A stretch of 19,302 bases of DNA from Verrucomicrobiota bacterium (GTDB lineage: Bacteria > Verrucomicrobiota > Verrucomicrobiia > Limisphaerales > JAFMIX01): positions 17,339 through 36,640 of the forward strand of contig JAPLTZ010000320.1 in assembly GCA_026397895.1 (NCBI GenBank), read 5' to 3'. The notes beneath the pieces are model-generated. The model was not told where the DNA came from. It saw only the letters and a program-made list of their open reading frames with translations, and did no database searches. The position numbers were made by a program, and so were the translations under genes. This document shows, piece after piece, positions 1 to 8,045 of this stretch. How positions within the stretch are numbered: position 1 is the first letter of the stretch; every line of letters starts with the position of its first letter.

Positions 1-3000
1 CGTCCGGCGTTGCTGGCGTATTATGACATCGCCAGCGGGCAGAGCGTCCGGTTGAGCGAAGTGCAGCCCAGCACCGGGCAGATTCATCCGCCAACGCGAG
101 TGGTCTATCCCGACGCGTTCACCGACGTCCAAGCCGACATCGTTTACACCTATGCCCGGAATTCATTTGAGCAGGACGTGGTATTGCGCCAACGACCGCC
201 GGCCCCGGAACACTTCGGCTTGAACCCGGCCACCACCCGGCTGGAAGTGTGGACGGAATGGTTCGAGGCCGCGCCCCGCCGTTGCGCCACCGGCGAGGTG
301 ACCATCCGTCGGCAGACCACCAACGCCCCGGCTGTCCGCGCGGCGGATGTGACGGTGGATTTCGGTTCCATGAAGATTGTGCGGGGCAAGGCGTTCACTC
401 TGGGCAGCGCCACCAACGCCGTCCCGGTCGCCAAAGACTGGGGCCAAATCAACGGGCGCACCTTTCTGATCGAGGCGACGGATTATCAGGAGTTGAAACC
501 GCAGCTCACGCGGTTACCGGCGCGCAATGTCTCCGCCGCAGTTTCACATCCGCCGCAGTCGCAGACGGACATGGTGCAATCGCTGACCGCCAGTTTCCCC
601 GCCACGCTGGATAGCGAAGCAATGCAAGTTGTGAAAACGGATGCGGACGCCACGCCCGGCGTGGTTCTGGATTTTGTGATCGTCTCCGCCGTGCCCTGCC
701 CGGCGGATGCGGTGGCGTGGTGGCCGGCGGGAGGGGATGCCCACGATGTCATCGGAGGCAATGACGGGACGTTGCAAAACGGCGTCACCTACGACACCGG
801 CGAAGTGGGGCAGGCGTTCCTCTGCAACGGCACGGATGGCTATGTGCAGGTTCCCAGCAGTCCCGCCCTGTCGCCGACGGGGCCGTTCACGGTGGAAGCC
901 TGGATCAAATACGACCAGATCACCGACGGTGACAGCGGCAACGTCATCGTGGAGAAGGGAGTCAATCCCACCGGATCGATCGACGACTGGGCCTTGAGCA
1001 TCCGCCCGGATGGCACCTTGCGCCCGCACGTTCACATCGCGGACGATGACGGCTGGTATTATTTTGATTGTGCCACCCCGCTGACGACTGACACCTGGCA
1101 TCACGTGGCGATGGTCTATGACGGCACCAACCTCATCGGCTATGTGGATGGCGCGGCGGACGGTTACTGCGAGGTGTCCGGTGCTGTGCATGCCTCGGAC
1201 GGCACCTTGAACATCGGCACCTACCAGTATGGCGAAAACTTCATCGCGTATCATTCCGGGCAGATTGATGAACTGACGATTTACAGTCGGGCGTTGGCCG
1301 GCTCGGAAATCAACGAACTCTATCAGGCGGGACAGGCGGGCAAGAGCCGTCCCGATTGCATCGCTCCCGCCGCCGGACTCGCGGGGTGGTGGCCGGGCGA
1401 TGGCAACACTTACGACCTCGCGCGGACGAACTTCGGCGCATTGCTGGGCGGCGCCGGTTATGCGCCGGGAATCTCGGACGGTGCGCCCGCCTTCAATTTC
1501 AACGGCACGGATGCCTATGTGCAGGTCGCGAGCAGCCCTGACCTGTCGCCGACGGGGCCATTCAGCGTGGAAGCTTGGATCAAATATGACCAGATCACCG
1601 ACGGTGACAGCGGCAACGTCATCGTGGAGAAGGGGGTCAATCCCACCGGATCGATCGACGACTGGGCGTTGAGCATCCGCCCGGATGGCACCTTGCGCCC
1701 GCACGTTCACATCGCGGACGATGACGGCTGGTATTACTTTGATTGCAGCACCCCGCTCGATCCGAACGCCTGGTATCATGTGGCAATGGTCTATGACGGC
1801 ACCAACCTCATCGGCTATGTGAACGGCGTGGCGGACGGTTACTGCGAGGTGTCCGGTGCCGTGCACGACTCGGACGGCCCCTTGAACATCGGCACCTACC
1901 AGTATGGCGAGAACTTCATCGCGTATTTCTCCGGGCAGATTGACGAACTCGCGTATTACAACCGGGCGCTTACGCCCACGGAAATAAGCGCGGCCTACAC
2001 CGCCGGCACCGCAGGCAAATGCAAGGTGGACACCGACCGCGACGGCCTGACCGATTTGCAGGAGGCTTTCCTCGGCACCGACCCCAACAACCCCGACACC
2101 GACGGCGATACCAAAACGGACGGGGACGAGGTTTTCGTCTATCACACCGACCCGAACAACGGCGATGAAGACGCAGATGGTTTGCCAGATTGGTGGGAAC
2201 TGAAATACTTCGGCAACCTCAATCAGACCGCGACGAATGATTACGACGGGGATGGCGGAAAAAACGGAAGAGAATACACCAACCACACCGACCCGAACAC
2301 GATTGTCTTTTCCATCGTGGCGACGAATCAATATGTCAGCAGTAGCAATGTTCCAATAACATTGAATGTGATAGGCGGAGTTCCCTCCAGCATGGCGGTG
2401 TTGGTCAATGACACCAATCTGGCTGGAGCCGACTGGCAACCCTACACCTCGTCAAATCTTTGGGTTGCACTGGGAATGGCCGATGGAGGTTACGTTATCC
2501 GTATTGGATTGCGAGGATTGCCTGCGGATGCAAAACAGACGTGGCGGCAAGTCACGATCATGCGGGCCACCGTGCCCCCGGTGCTGAAGTTCACCAATCC
2601 CACAAACAATGTGGTGGTGCAACCTTGGATACAACTGAAAGGCTATGCTCCCGGATCTTTGGAGAGCATCAGTTACGCAGTGAGCAATGCCAGCGGCATT
2701 TTCACGAACCTGACGGGCTATTTGACGGGACACTATTACGATACCAACCTGTTTGCGTTCACGACCAATTATTTTCAATGCTATGACGTGGCTTTGGCGG
2801 AAGGTTTGAACCTGATCACGCTCCATGCGGTTGATCTGGCGGGCAACGAAACGACCACGAATGTCAGTTACACGCTGGATTATTCGGGAGACACGACCGC
2901 GCCGCAGTTGACCATTGTCTGGCCTCCGGACGGGGCTTATATCAGCGGCAACAGTTTCACTGTGCAAGGATTAGTGGATGATGCCACGGCAACCATCACC

Positions 3001-6000
3001 TCGACGGTTGCTGGCGGTGGCAATACCAATACGGTTCAAGGTCGGGTTGAACGCAGCGGGAATGTGTGGATCAACAACCTGCCTTTGATGACGGGCACAA
3101 ATCTGTTGACGGTCATCGCCACCGATGCCGCAGGCAACACGTCAACCAACATGCTGACGCTGTTGCAAAGCAGTGTGGTGGTGACGCTGGACCCACTGCC
3201 GGGCGACCAAATGAATCAACCTTTCGTGACGGTATCCGGCACGGTGAGCGACGCCACCGTTCAAGTGTATGTGAACGAGGTTCAAGCCACGGTCTATGAC
3301 GATGGCACCTGGATAGCGTCCGGTGTGCCCGCGAGCACCACCGGGACGGCGGTGTTTAATATCGTCATTTTTCCCGCCGCTGAAGAAGATCCGGGTGGTG
3401 GTGGCGGTGGTGGTGGCGGCGGCGGGGGAAGCCGTCCCTCCATAGTGCATATGAATACCGAAAACATGCCTTCCATCCCGGACATAGGAATTCTATCGCC
3501 CACCGTGACAGAGCCGCCGGTCGTGCAGGTGGTGAGCTATCTGATGCAAGAAGATGGAGACGGATACAGTCCTCATGGCGGTTATTTTTCATTCCAATAC
3601 CTGCATACGACAGGCTCAAGCAGAGAGTCTTGGATGGAGGGCATAGGCGGGACTTACTTTAAGCACTCCCATATGGATTTATACAATCAAACTGCGTATT
3701 ATTACCCAAGTCCTGGCGATACTTTGGTTGAGAGTTGGGATGACGACGTCAACGATGTTCTGCCGGCGGAATGGGCTGCCGCTAACGCTATGCATCCGCT
3801 GCCGATGGAGCACGGATGCTTGGGCGATCGGCAGGCCGATGCGAAAACGGCCTTGAAGACGGGCGGGGTGGAGGTGCCGGGGGTGGAGAATCTTTATTGC
3901 GTGAAAGTGGGGGTGCAGGATAAAGACAACAACCCGATTGCCGCCGCGAGCGTGCGGGTGCCCGGCTGGGAGTTGACACCCAGCGCCGATGATCCGAACT
4001 GGGGCGAATTTCTGGTGGCGGCCCCCGGCGGGGCGACGGTGGAAATGACCCCGACAGCTCCGGTGAATTATTACCGGTTCGGTTTTCAAGCCAGTCGAGT
4101 GAATTTGCAACTGGCCGTGGACGCCAACCGCGACGGCGACATCAACTTTGATACCCAAGACCAGCCTGGCCCCGACCACACCAGCATCAGCCAGCCGTTC
4201 CGGTTTTGGATTAATGATTCGCAGGAGAGCGGCGACGTATTGAGTGATGGCAAAGACTCGATTCCCGGCTATGGCTCGCCGAATTATGCTCGCAGCCAAG
4301 TCAACGGACGTTCGGACTTGGTGAACTTCTTCCCCGTGGCATTAAATTTTGGCGGCGTGTTGCAACTGCTGCCGCCGACCAACGGCTATTCCTACCATTT
4401 TTCGCAGGCGGACAGCGCGGTGAAGTTGGTTTATACCAGCCTGACACCGACCAATACGTTTGATTATCTGACGAATTTGACCAGCTACGGCTACGGTGTC
4501 AACGCGGACAAATGGGTGACGAACGCAGACACCATTGCAGTTTTGCCGTCCGGCGCATCAGGAACAACGCTGGCCACGAACTGGCTGGCGCAAGTTCAAA
4601 ACATTGGCGGCACGGGAATAATTTTGGCGGAAGGCTGCGCGGCGACGACGCAACCGTTGGTGCTGGAAATCTGGCGCAACGGGCAGAAGCTGGGCGGCGT
4701 GCCGCTCTTCTTGAGCCTTGATGGAGTGGAGAAGATGTATCGCTGGGCGAATTTGCGCCATGTGGTCGGCGGGGCGGAAACCAGAGCCACGGACACCAGC
4801 GAACCGGTTAACAATCCCGATTCACTTTCCAATGGCAAAAACTTTGTGTTTGTTCATGGCTACAATGTGACCGAGTATAAAGCGCGTGGATGGAGCGCGG
4901 AAATCTTCAAGCGGCTTTATCAGTCTCACTCGCACGCAAAATTCTATGCGGTGGACTGGCAAGGCAGTGAATCTTACAACTCAACCTTGGACATCACGCC
5001 TAATTATCACACGAACGTGGCGAATGCCTTCCTGACCGCACCCGTCTTGAAGGATTTTCTGGCGGGATTGAGTGGTGAAACCACGCTTGCCGGACACAGT
5101 TTGGGCAACATGGTTTGCTTGAGCGCGATTAGTGATTCCAGTGCTACGCCTACCCGCTATTTCATGATTGACGCCGCTGTGCCGATGGAGGCGGTTGATG
5201 ACAGTTTGGACACGGACACCAGCATGGTGCATCCCGACTGGGTAAATTACACCAACCGCCTCTGGGCGAGCAAATGGTTCAATGTCTGGCCGTCTGGCGA
5301 TGTCCGCAACACGCTGGCTTGGAGCGACCGGCTCTCCAACTTTGGCAGCACGGCGATCTATAACTTTTATTCCAGTGGTGAGGAAGTGTTGCGGACGGAC
5401 ACAAATACTCCGCCATCGGGAGCGTTGTCAGCTATCTTTGACAACGTGTTGAACTATTGGAGCGGTCGAGCCGGGTTTTTCACTTGGGTCTGGCAGGAGA
5501 AATTGAAAGGTCGCACGGCCATTAGCGGCGTGCTGGGCAGCACACATGGCGGCTGGGGATTCAATGATGCCGCGCTTAACCAGACCAGTTATACCACTTA
5601 CACGATAGCTATGGCTAACGCCATACCGGCTTCTCAATTACAGACGAACGCCTTTTTCGATTTTGGCTGGCATACATTGGGGAGCAATCACCCCGACTAT
5701 GATTATCTCCAAGTGACGAATTCCAGCGGCAGTGACTATGCGCAGGCCAACCGAAACCGCATTTTGTCAGATGCTATTCCCGCACTCACGCTGCCAATTG
5801 GGGCGAATCTTTCGGCCGGTGAACTTGAGCACGCCTTAGATTTGGTACGACTCATTCGCGCTACGGGCGAATGGCCACCTAATCGTGGTGCGCCGCAATA
5901 TCCAGTAGGGACTACAGCATTCGGTGAATGGCATCATTCGGACATTCGGGATGTGGCCTATCCTTACAACTACAAACTCTTTAACCAAATTGTGAACCTC

Positions 6001-6015
6001 GGAAATCTGAAATAA
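1..6015 (+). CDS. Giant secreted multidomain protein (2x LamG, TSP3 repeats, Ig-like domains, C-terminal alpha/beta-hydrolase), 5'-partial
   Basis: The reading frame is open from the first base, so the start and signal peptide lie outside the window; 2004 residues are visible (numbered from base 1). Order of parts: an unrecognised N-terminal region; two LamG/concanavalin-A-like domains (about residues 235-445 and 460-668) that are near copies; Asp-rich thrombospondin-3-type calcium repeats (about 676-768, including DWWELKYFGN); Ig-like beta domains (about 770-1127); a 12-glycine linker (1132-1143); a region with an EF-hand-like loop (DANRDGDINFD) followed by FWIND; and an alpha/beta-hydrolase fold from about 1610. 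There HGYN (His1619) resembles an oxyanion-loop HG motif and GHSLG gives a nucleophile Ser1700; Asp1724 and His1849 are candidates for the rest of the triad. Serine esterase or lipase activity is inferred from the motif; the substrate is unknown. LamG and TSP3 modules suggest extracellular glycan or surface binding. The stop is 2 nt before the lipoprotein start, so the two are probably co-transcribed. Confidence 0.85.
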   Translation, partial: RPALLAYYDIASGQSVRLSEVQPSTGQIHPPTRVVYPDAFTDVQADIVYTYARNSFEQDVVLRQRPPAPEHFGLNPATTRLEVWTEWFEAAPRRCATGEVTIRRQTTNAPAVRAADVTVDFGSMKIVRGKAFTLGSATNAVPVAKDWGQINGRTFLIEATDYQELKPQLTRLPARNVSAAVSHPPQSQTDMVQSLTASFPATLDSEAMQVVKTDADATPGVVLDFVIVSAVPCPADAVAWWPAGGDAHDVIGGNDGTLQNGVTYDTGEVGQAFLCNGTDGYVQVPSSPALSPTGPFTVEAWIKYDQITDGDSGNVIVEKGVNPTGSIDDWALSIRPDGTLRPHVHIADDDGWYYFDCATPLTTDTWHHVAMVYDGTNLIGYVDGAADGYCEVSGAVHASDGTLNIGTYQYGENFIAYHSGQIDELTIYSRALAGSEINELYQAGQAGKSRPDCIAPAAGLAGWWPGDGNTYDLARTNFGALLGGAGYAPGISDGAPAFNFNGTDAYVQVASSPDLSPTGPFSVEAWIKYDQITDGDSGNVIVEKGVNPTGSIDDWALSIRPDGTLRPHVHIADDDGWYYFDCSTPLDPNAWYHVAMVYDGTNLIGYVNGVADGYCEVSGAVHDSDGPLNIGTYQYGENFIAYFSGQIDELAYYNRALTPTEISAAYTAGTAGKCKVDTDRDGLTDLQEAFLGTDPNNPDTDGDTKTDGDEVFVYHTDPNNGDEDADGLPDWWELKYFGNLNQTATNDYDGDGGKNGREYTNHTDPNTIVFSIVATNQYVSSSNVPITLNVIGGVPSSMAVLVNDTNLAGADWQPYTSSNLWVALGMADGGYVIRIGLRGLPADAKQTWRQVTIMRATVPPVLKFTNPTNNVVVQPWIQLKGYAPGSLESISYAVSNASGIFTNLTGYLTGHYYDTNLFAFTTNYFQCYDVALAEGLNLITLHAVDLAGNETTTNVSYTLDYSGDTTAPQLTIVWPPDGAYISGNSFTVQGLVDDATATITSTVAGGGNTNTVQGRVERSGNVWINNLPLMTGTNLLTVIATDAAGNTSTNMLTLLQSSVVVTLDPLPGDQMNQPFVTVSGTVSDATVQVYVNEVQATVYDDGTWIASGVPASTTGTAVFNIVIFPAAEEDPGGGGGGGGGGGGSRPSIVHMNTENMPSIPDIGILSPTVTEPPVVQVVSYLMQEDGDGYSPHGGYFSFQYLHTTGSSRESWMEGIGGTYFKHSHMDLYNQTAYYYPSPGDTLVESWDDDVNDVLPAEWAAANAMHPLPMEHGCLGDRQADAKTALKTGGVEVPGVENLYCVKVGVQDKDNNPIAAASVRVPGWELTPSADDPNWGEFLVAAPGGATVEMTPTAPVNYYRFGFQASRVNLQLAVDANRDGDINFDTQDQPGPDHTSISQPFRFWINDSQESGDVLSDGKDSIPGYGSPNYARSQVNGRSDLVNFFPVALNFGGVLQLLPPTNGYSYHFSQADSAVKLVYTSLTPTNTFDYLTNLTSYGYGVNADKWVTNADTIAVLPSGASGTTLATNWLAQVQNIGGTGIILAEGCAATTQPLVLEIWRNGQKLGGVPLFLSLDGVEKMYRWANLRHVVGGAETRATDTSEPVNNPDSLSNGKNFVFVHGYNVTEYKARGWSAEIFKRLYQSHSHAKFYAVDWQGSESYNSTLDITPNYHTNVANAFLTAPVLKDFLAGLSGETTLAGHSLGNMVCLSAISDSSATPTRYFMIDAAVPMEAVDDSLDTDTSMVHPDWVNYTNRLWASKWFNVWPSGDVRNTLAWSDRLSNFGSTAIYNFYSSGEEVLRTDTNTPPSGALSAIFDNVLNYWSGRAGFFTWVWQEKLKGRTAISGVLGSTHGGWGFNDAALNQTSYTTYTIAMANAIPASQLQTNAFFDFGWHTLGSNHPDYDYLQVTNSSGSDYAQANRNRILSDAIPALTLPIGANLSAGELEHALDLVRLIRATGEWPPNRGAPQYPVGTTAFGEWHHSDIRDVAYPYNYKLFNQIVNLGNLK
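826..1972 (+). repeat. Near-identical in-frame duplication of the LamG-coding segment
   Basis: Bases 826-1297 recur at 1501-1972 with a constant offset of 675 nt (225 codons). Long stretches match at the DNA level, including many third positions, for example the segments beginning at 868 and 1543. The copies diverge at the edges and at scattered points (Ala-Thr-Pro versus Ser-Thr-Pro, Asp-Gly-Ala-Ala versus Asn-Gly-Val-Ala). DNA-level identity indicates recent duplication or gene conversion rather than two old domains. Confidence 0.85.
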
Positions 6016-6017
6016 AT

Positions 6018-6968
6018 ATGAAAACCATACTAGCCCTCATTACCATTGTGTCCCTATCCACAGGTTGCTCTTTGGGTCAACCGACAAATCTCCCGATTAA
6101 ACCATGGACTGCTGCGGTCAAAATTATTGGTGAAGACGGACAGCCGGTTAGCAATGCGGACGTTTCCCTTGCCTACACTAAACCGCCATATAGCTTCTCG
6201 GATAATCCCAAATATCACGGAATTATTTCAGGAGCTACTGATAGCAACGGCGTCTTTTCGGCCACGCATGATGATCGTTCTGGTTCTCTGGGATTTAGCG
6301 TTAATAAACAGGGATACTATACAACCCGCAACGCATACAGATTGAGAGACCCAGAAGAAAACGCCAATGATAGAAATATATCCATTACTTTGCCTCTCAA
6401 AAAAATCGGTCAGCCGATTGGGATGTATGCGAAGCGATTGAACACCCATGTTCCAGATTTGGATAAACCCGTGGGCTTTGATTTGATGATTGGCGATTGG
6501 GTTGCGCCTTACGGAACGGGAATCAATGCTGACATCAATTTCACTGGACACTTTGACAAACGTGACGGCGGCGAGTCTGATTTTACGTTGACTGTAAGCT
6601 TCCCAAAACCCGGCGACGGCATTCAGGAATTTACTGTGCCGGATGCGGAAAAAGGCAGTGAATTACGTTCGCCGCATGAAGCTCCGACAGACGGTTATAA
6701 ATCTGAATGGGTGCAATTTGACAATCGGAAACCCAAAACTCCGACGAAGACCAACAAAGACGCAACTCGGAATTATTTCTTTCGTGTGCGAACGGTCTTG
6801 GATCATCAAGGCAATGTGGTCAGCACACATTATGGCAAGATTTACGGGGATTTCATGCGATTCGACTATTATCTCAATCCTACATCCAATTCGCGGAACA
6901 TCGAATTTGATTCCAAGAAGAATCTGCTCATCGGTTTGAAATTTGATGAAGCCGTTGCCGCACCTTAA
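6018..6968 (+). CDS. Predicted lipoprotein with N-terminal carboxypeptidase-regulatory-like beta domain
   Basis: The 316-residue product begins with a short signal peptide ending in LSTGC, which fits a lipobox with Cys17 as the lipidated residue, so an outer- or inner-membrane anchored periplasmic or surface protein is expected. Residues about 30-130 look like a CarboxypepD_reg/Ig-like fold (a xVKIIGEDGQPVSNADVSL strand pattern, then TDSNGVFSA). The C-terminal half holds GDWVAPYG and a final NPTSNSRNIEFD segment that I think recurs in verrucomicrobial proteins, but I cannot name a function. The ATG at 6018 lies 2 nt after the stop of the giant hydrolase gene with no good Shine-Dalgarno, suggesting translational coupling. 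Base composition is visibly poorer in GC than the housekeeping genes (bases 6361-6420 contain 23 G/C of 60). It could be a partner or protective factor of the upstream hydrolase; that is speculation. Confidence 0.75.
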   Translation: MKTILALITIVSLSTGCSLGQPTNLPIKPWTAAVKIIGEDGQPVSNADVSLAYTKPPYSFSDNPKYHGIISGATDSNGVFSATHDDRSGSLGFSVNKQGYYTTRNAYRLRDPEENANDRNISITLPLKKIGQPIGMYAKRLNTHVPDLDKPVGFDLMIGDWVAPYGTGINADINFTGHFDKRDGGESDFTLTVSFPKPGDGIQEFTVPDAEKGSELRSPHEAPTDGYKSEWVQFDNRKPKTPTKTNKDATRNYFFRVRTVLDHQGNVVSTHYGKIYGDFMRFDYYLNPTSNSRNIEFDSKKNLLIGLKFDEAVAAP

Positions 6969-7462
6969 CTCCCACCGCACACGATTTCCAACCGTTTTCT
7001 GGCGGAGACAGGCTTACCCTCTCGCGCGGGACTACCGGTTTTCAATTTCCCTTTGCAAGACGACGCCTTAAAACCCGGTAGCCTCGCGCTCGCCCAGGAT
7101 TGGTCGGAGACTGCGGAAAGTTGACTCTACCGCGCAAATTGCCGAGGCGCGGTCAAGCCAATTTTTCGCAGACTCCGGGAAGGTCGAAATCATGATGGGT
7201 TGGAATGTATGGTTGTTTGTCTGCGCCTGTTTTACGCCCGCCATCACCCATCCGGTTGCTGCTCGCTGGTCCGACACCAAGCCGAGATTTAGGAGCGAGA
7301 TCAAAAACCGCGCCAGCGTCTCCACCTTCCCCCTTCTGCCTCTGTCACGGTTTTAGCTTTCGCTGAATCTTGAATGCACTTCGCGCCCGGCTTGCTGTCT
7401 CCCCTTTCTGTGAAGCGAGCAGCAAACGGCAGGGTGACGGACAGCGGTTCCAAAAAAAAGCT
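6969..7462. other. Gene-poor stretch, no convincing gene
   Basis: About 490 nt between the lipoprotein gene and the next small gene. The only open frames are a 54-codon plus-strand frame (7192-7356, starting MMGWNVWLFVC, hydrophobic at its N-terminus) and an 85-codon minus-strand frame (7068-7325). Neither shows a recognisable motif, and neither has a clear ribosome binding site. I see no tRNA, terminator hairpin or mobile-element ends. It may be decayed accessory DNA. Confidence 0.4.
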
Positions 7463-7855
7463 ATGAAAACATCAAATCCAAAAATCGAAGCGTCAGCACC
7501 AGCGAATGTCCAGCCATCGTCGGTTTCCAAAAACAGAGCGGGGCAGCAGCCGGAGTTTGTCAGGCATCGTAACAACCGCCGGTTGTCCACGGAGGCGGTC
7601 TTGAACTATTTGCGGGCACGGTTGCCCAAGCAATACGAACTGGCCGAGGTCGTCGGCAAGTGGGTTTGGCTGGACGTTTCCCCCGCACGCAAGCCCGGTC
7701 TGGCGAGTGTGCTTTGGGCTTTGGGCTTCCATTGGAATCAGCGGCGCGGCGTCTGGCAGCATCCTTGCGGCAGCTTTGACCCGCTTGGCAGTCATCCCAC
7801 CGACCCGCGCGCCAAGTATCGCTCCTACTTCCCCGCCGACCTGCGACCCGCTTGA
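7463..7855 (+). CDS. Small orphan protein with a GFHWN...WQHPCG motif
   Basis: The protein has 130 residues from the ATG at 7463; the frame is open further upstream to 7370 (TTG), but that extension has no better ribosome site. The N-terminal 40 residues are Ser/Pro/Asn/Arg-rich and probably disordered. The rest is compact: a helix (LSTEAVLNYLRARLP), then VVGKWVWLDV, then LWALGFHWNQRRGVWQHPCG. The pattern GKWVW(L/V) followed by L..LGF.W...R..W.HPCG is one I associate with short hypothetical proteins in accessory or plasmid-like regions of several phyla, function unknown. It stands alone between two gene-poor stretches with no operon partner, consistent with an accessory insertion. I do not assign a function. 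Confidence 0.6.
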   Translation: MKTSNPKIEASAPANVQPSSVSKNRAGQQPEFVRHRNNRRLSTEAVLNYLRARLPKQYELAEVVGKWVWLDVSPARKPGLASVLWALGFHWNQRRGVWQHPCGSFDPLGSHPTDPRAKYRSYFPADLRPA

Positions 7856-7867
7856 AAAACCAACACA

Positions 7868-7960
7868 ATGAACACGAATGAATCCTTTTCCCGCACTGGC
7901 ACTGTCAGTCAAACTGTCAGTCAAAGCAGCCCCCGGTTGGGTAAAATTCTGACGGATTAA
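7868..7960 (+). CDS. Possible 30-residue ORF or truncated gene start
   Basis: An ATG 12 nt after the preceding stop opens a 30-codon frame ending with TAA at 7958-7960. It encodes a Ser/Thr/Gln-rich start with a TVSQTVSQ duplication (from the 12-bp DNA repeat) and finishes SPRLGKILTD. The last segment resembles the beginning of a longer domain that has been cut off, but this cannot be established here. It may be non-coding. Confidence 0.25.
   Translation: MNTNESFSRTGTVSQTVSQSSPRLGKILTD
7901..7924 (+). repeat. Perfect 12-bp tandem direct repeat
   Basis: actgtcagtcaa occurs twice without a gap (7901-7912 and 7913-7924). It lies inside the possible 30-codon frame, adding four residues (TVSQ), in the gene-poor stretch between the orphan gene and prfC. 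Confidence 0.9.
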
Positions 7961-8025
7961 CCTGAATAGTCTTTAGTTTTACCAGTGATTTGCTAATTTC
8001 CTTTATCTGAAAACAATGCAACAGA

Positions 8026-8043
8026 CCGTGTCCATCCGTGGTT
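8026..8043. repeat. Dispersed intergenic repeat fragment, copy 1
   Basis: ccgtgtccatccgtggtt, directly past the prfC stop codon. Its reverse complement (aaccacggatggacacgg) resembles the element at 18990-19020 (aaccacagatt, then cacacggatg and aacacgg). I recognise this as a kind of short repeat often scattered between genes in verrucomicrobial and planctomycete genomes; that is from memory. Confidence 0.5.
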
Positions 8044-8045
8044 GA

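Noticed and set aside
544..2439. A 631-codon open frame on the minus strand
   Set aside because: It lies opposite the LamG/TSP3 coding region; its Val/Ile/Arg/His-rich, low-complexity translation shows the LamG duplication twice and no known domain. It is a shadow of GC-rich codon use.
7068..7325. An 85-codon minus-strand frame in the gene-poor stretch
   Set aside because: No recognisable domain, no ribosome site, and the composition looks like a random open frame; left as part of the unassigned stretch.
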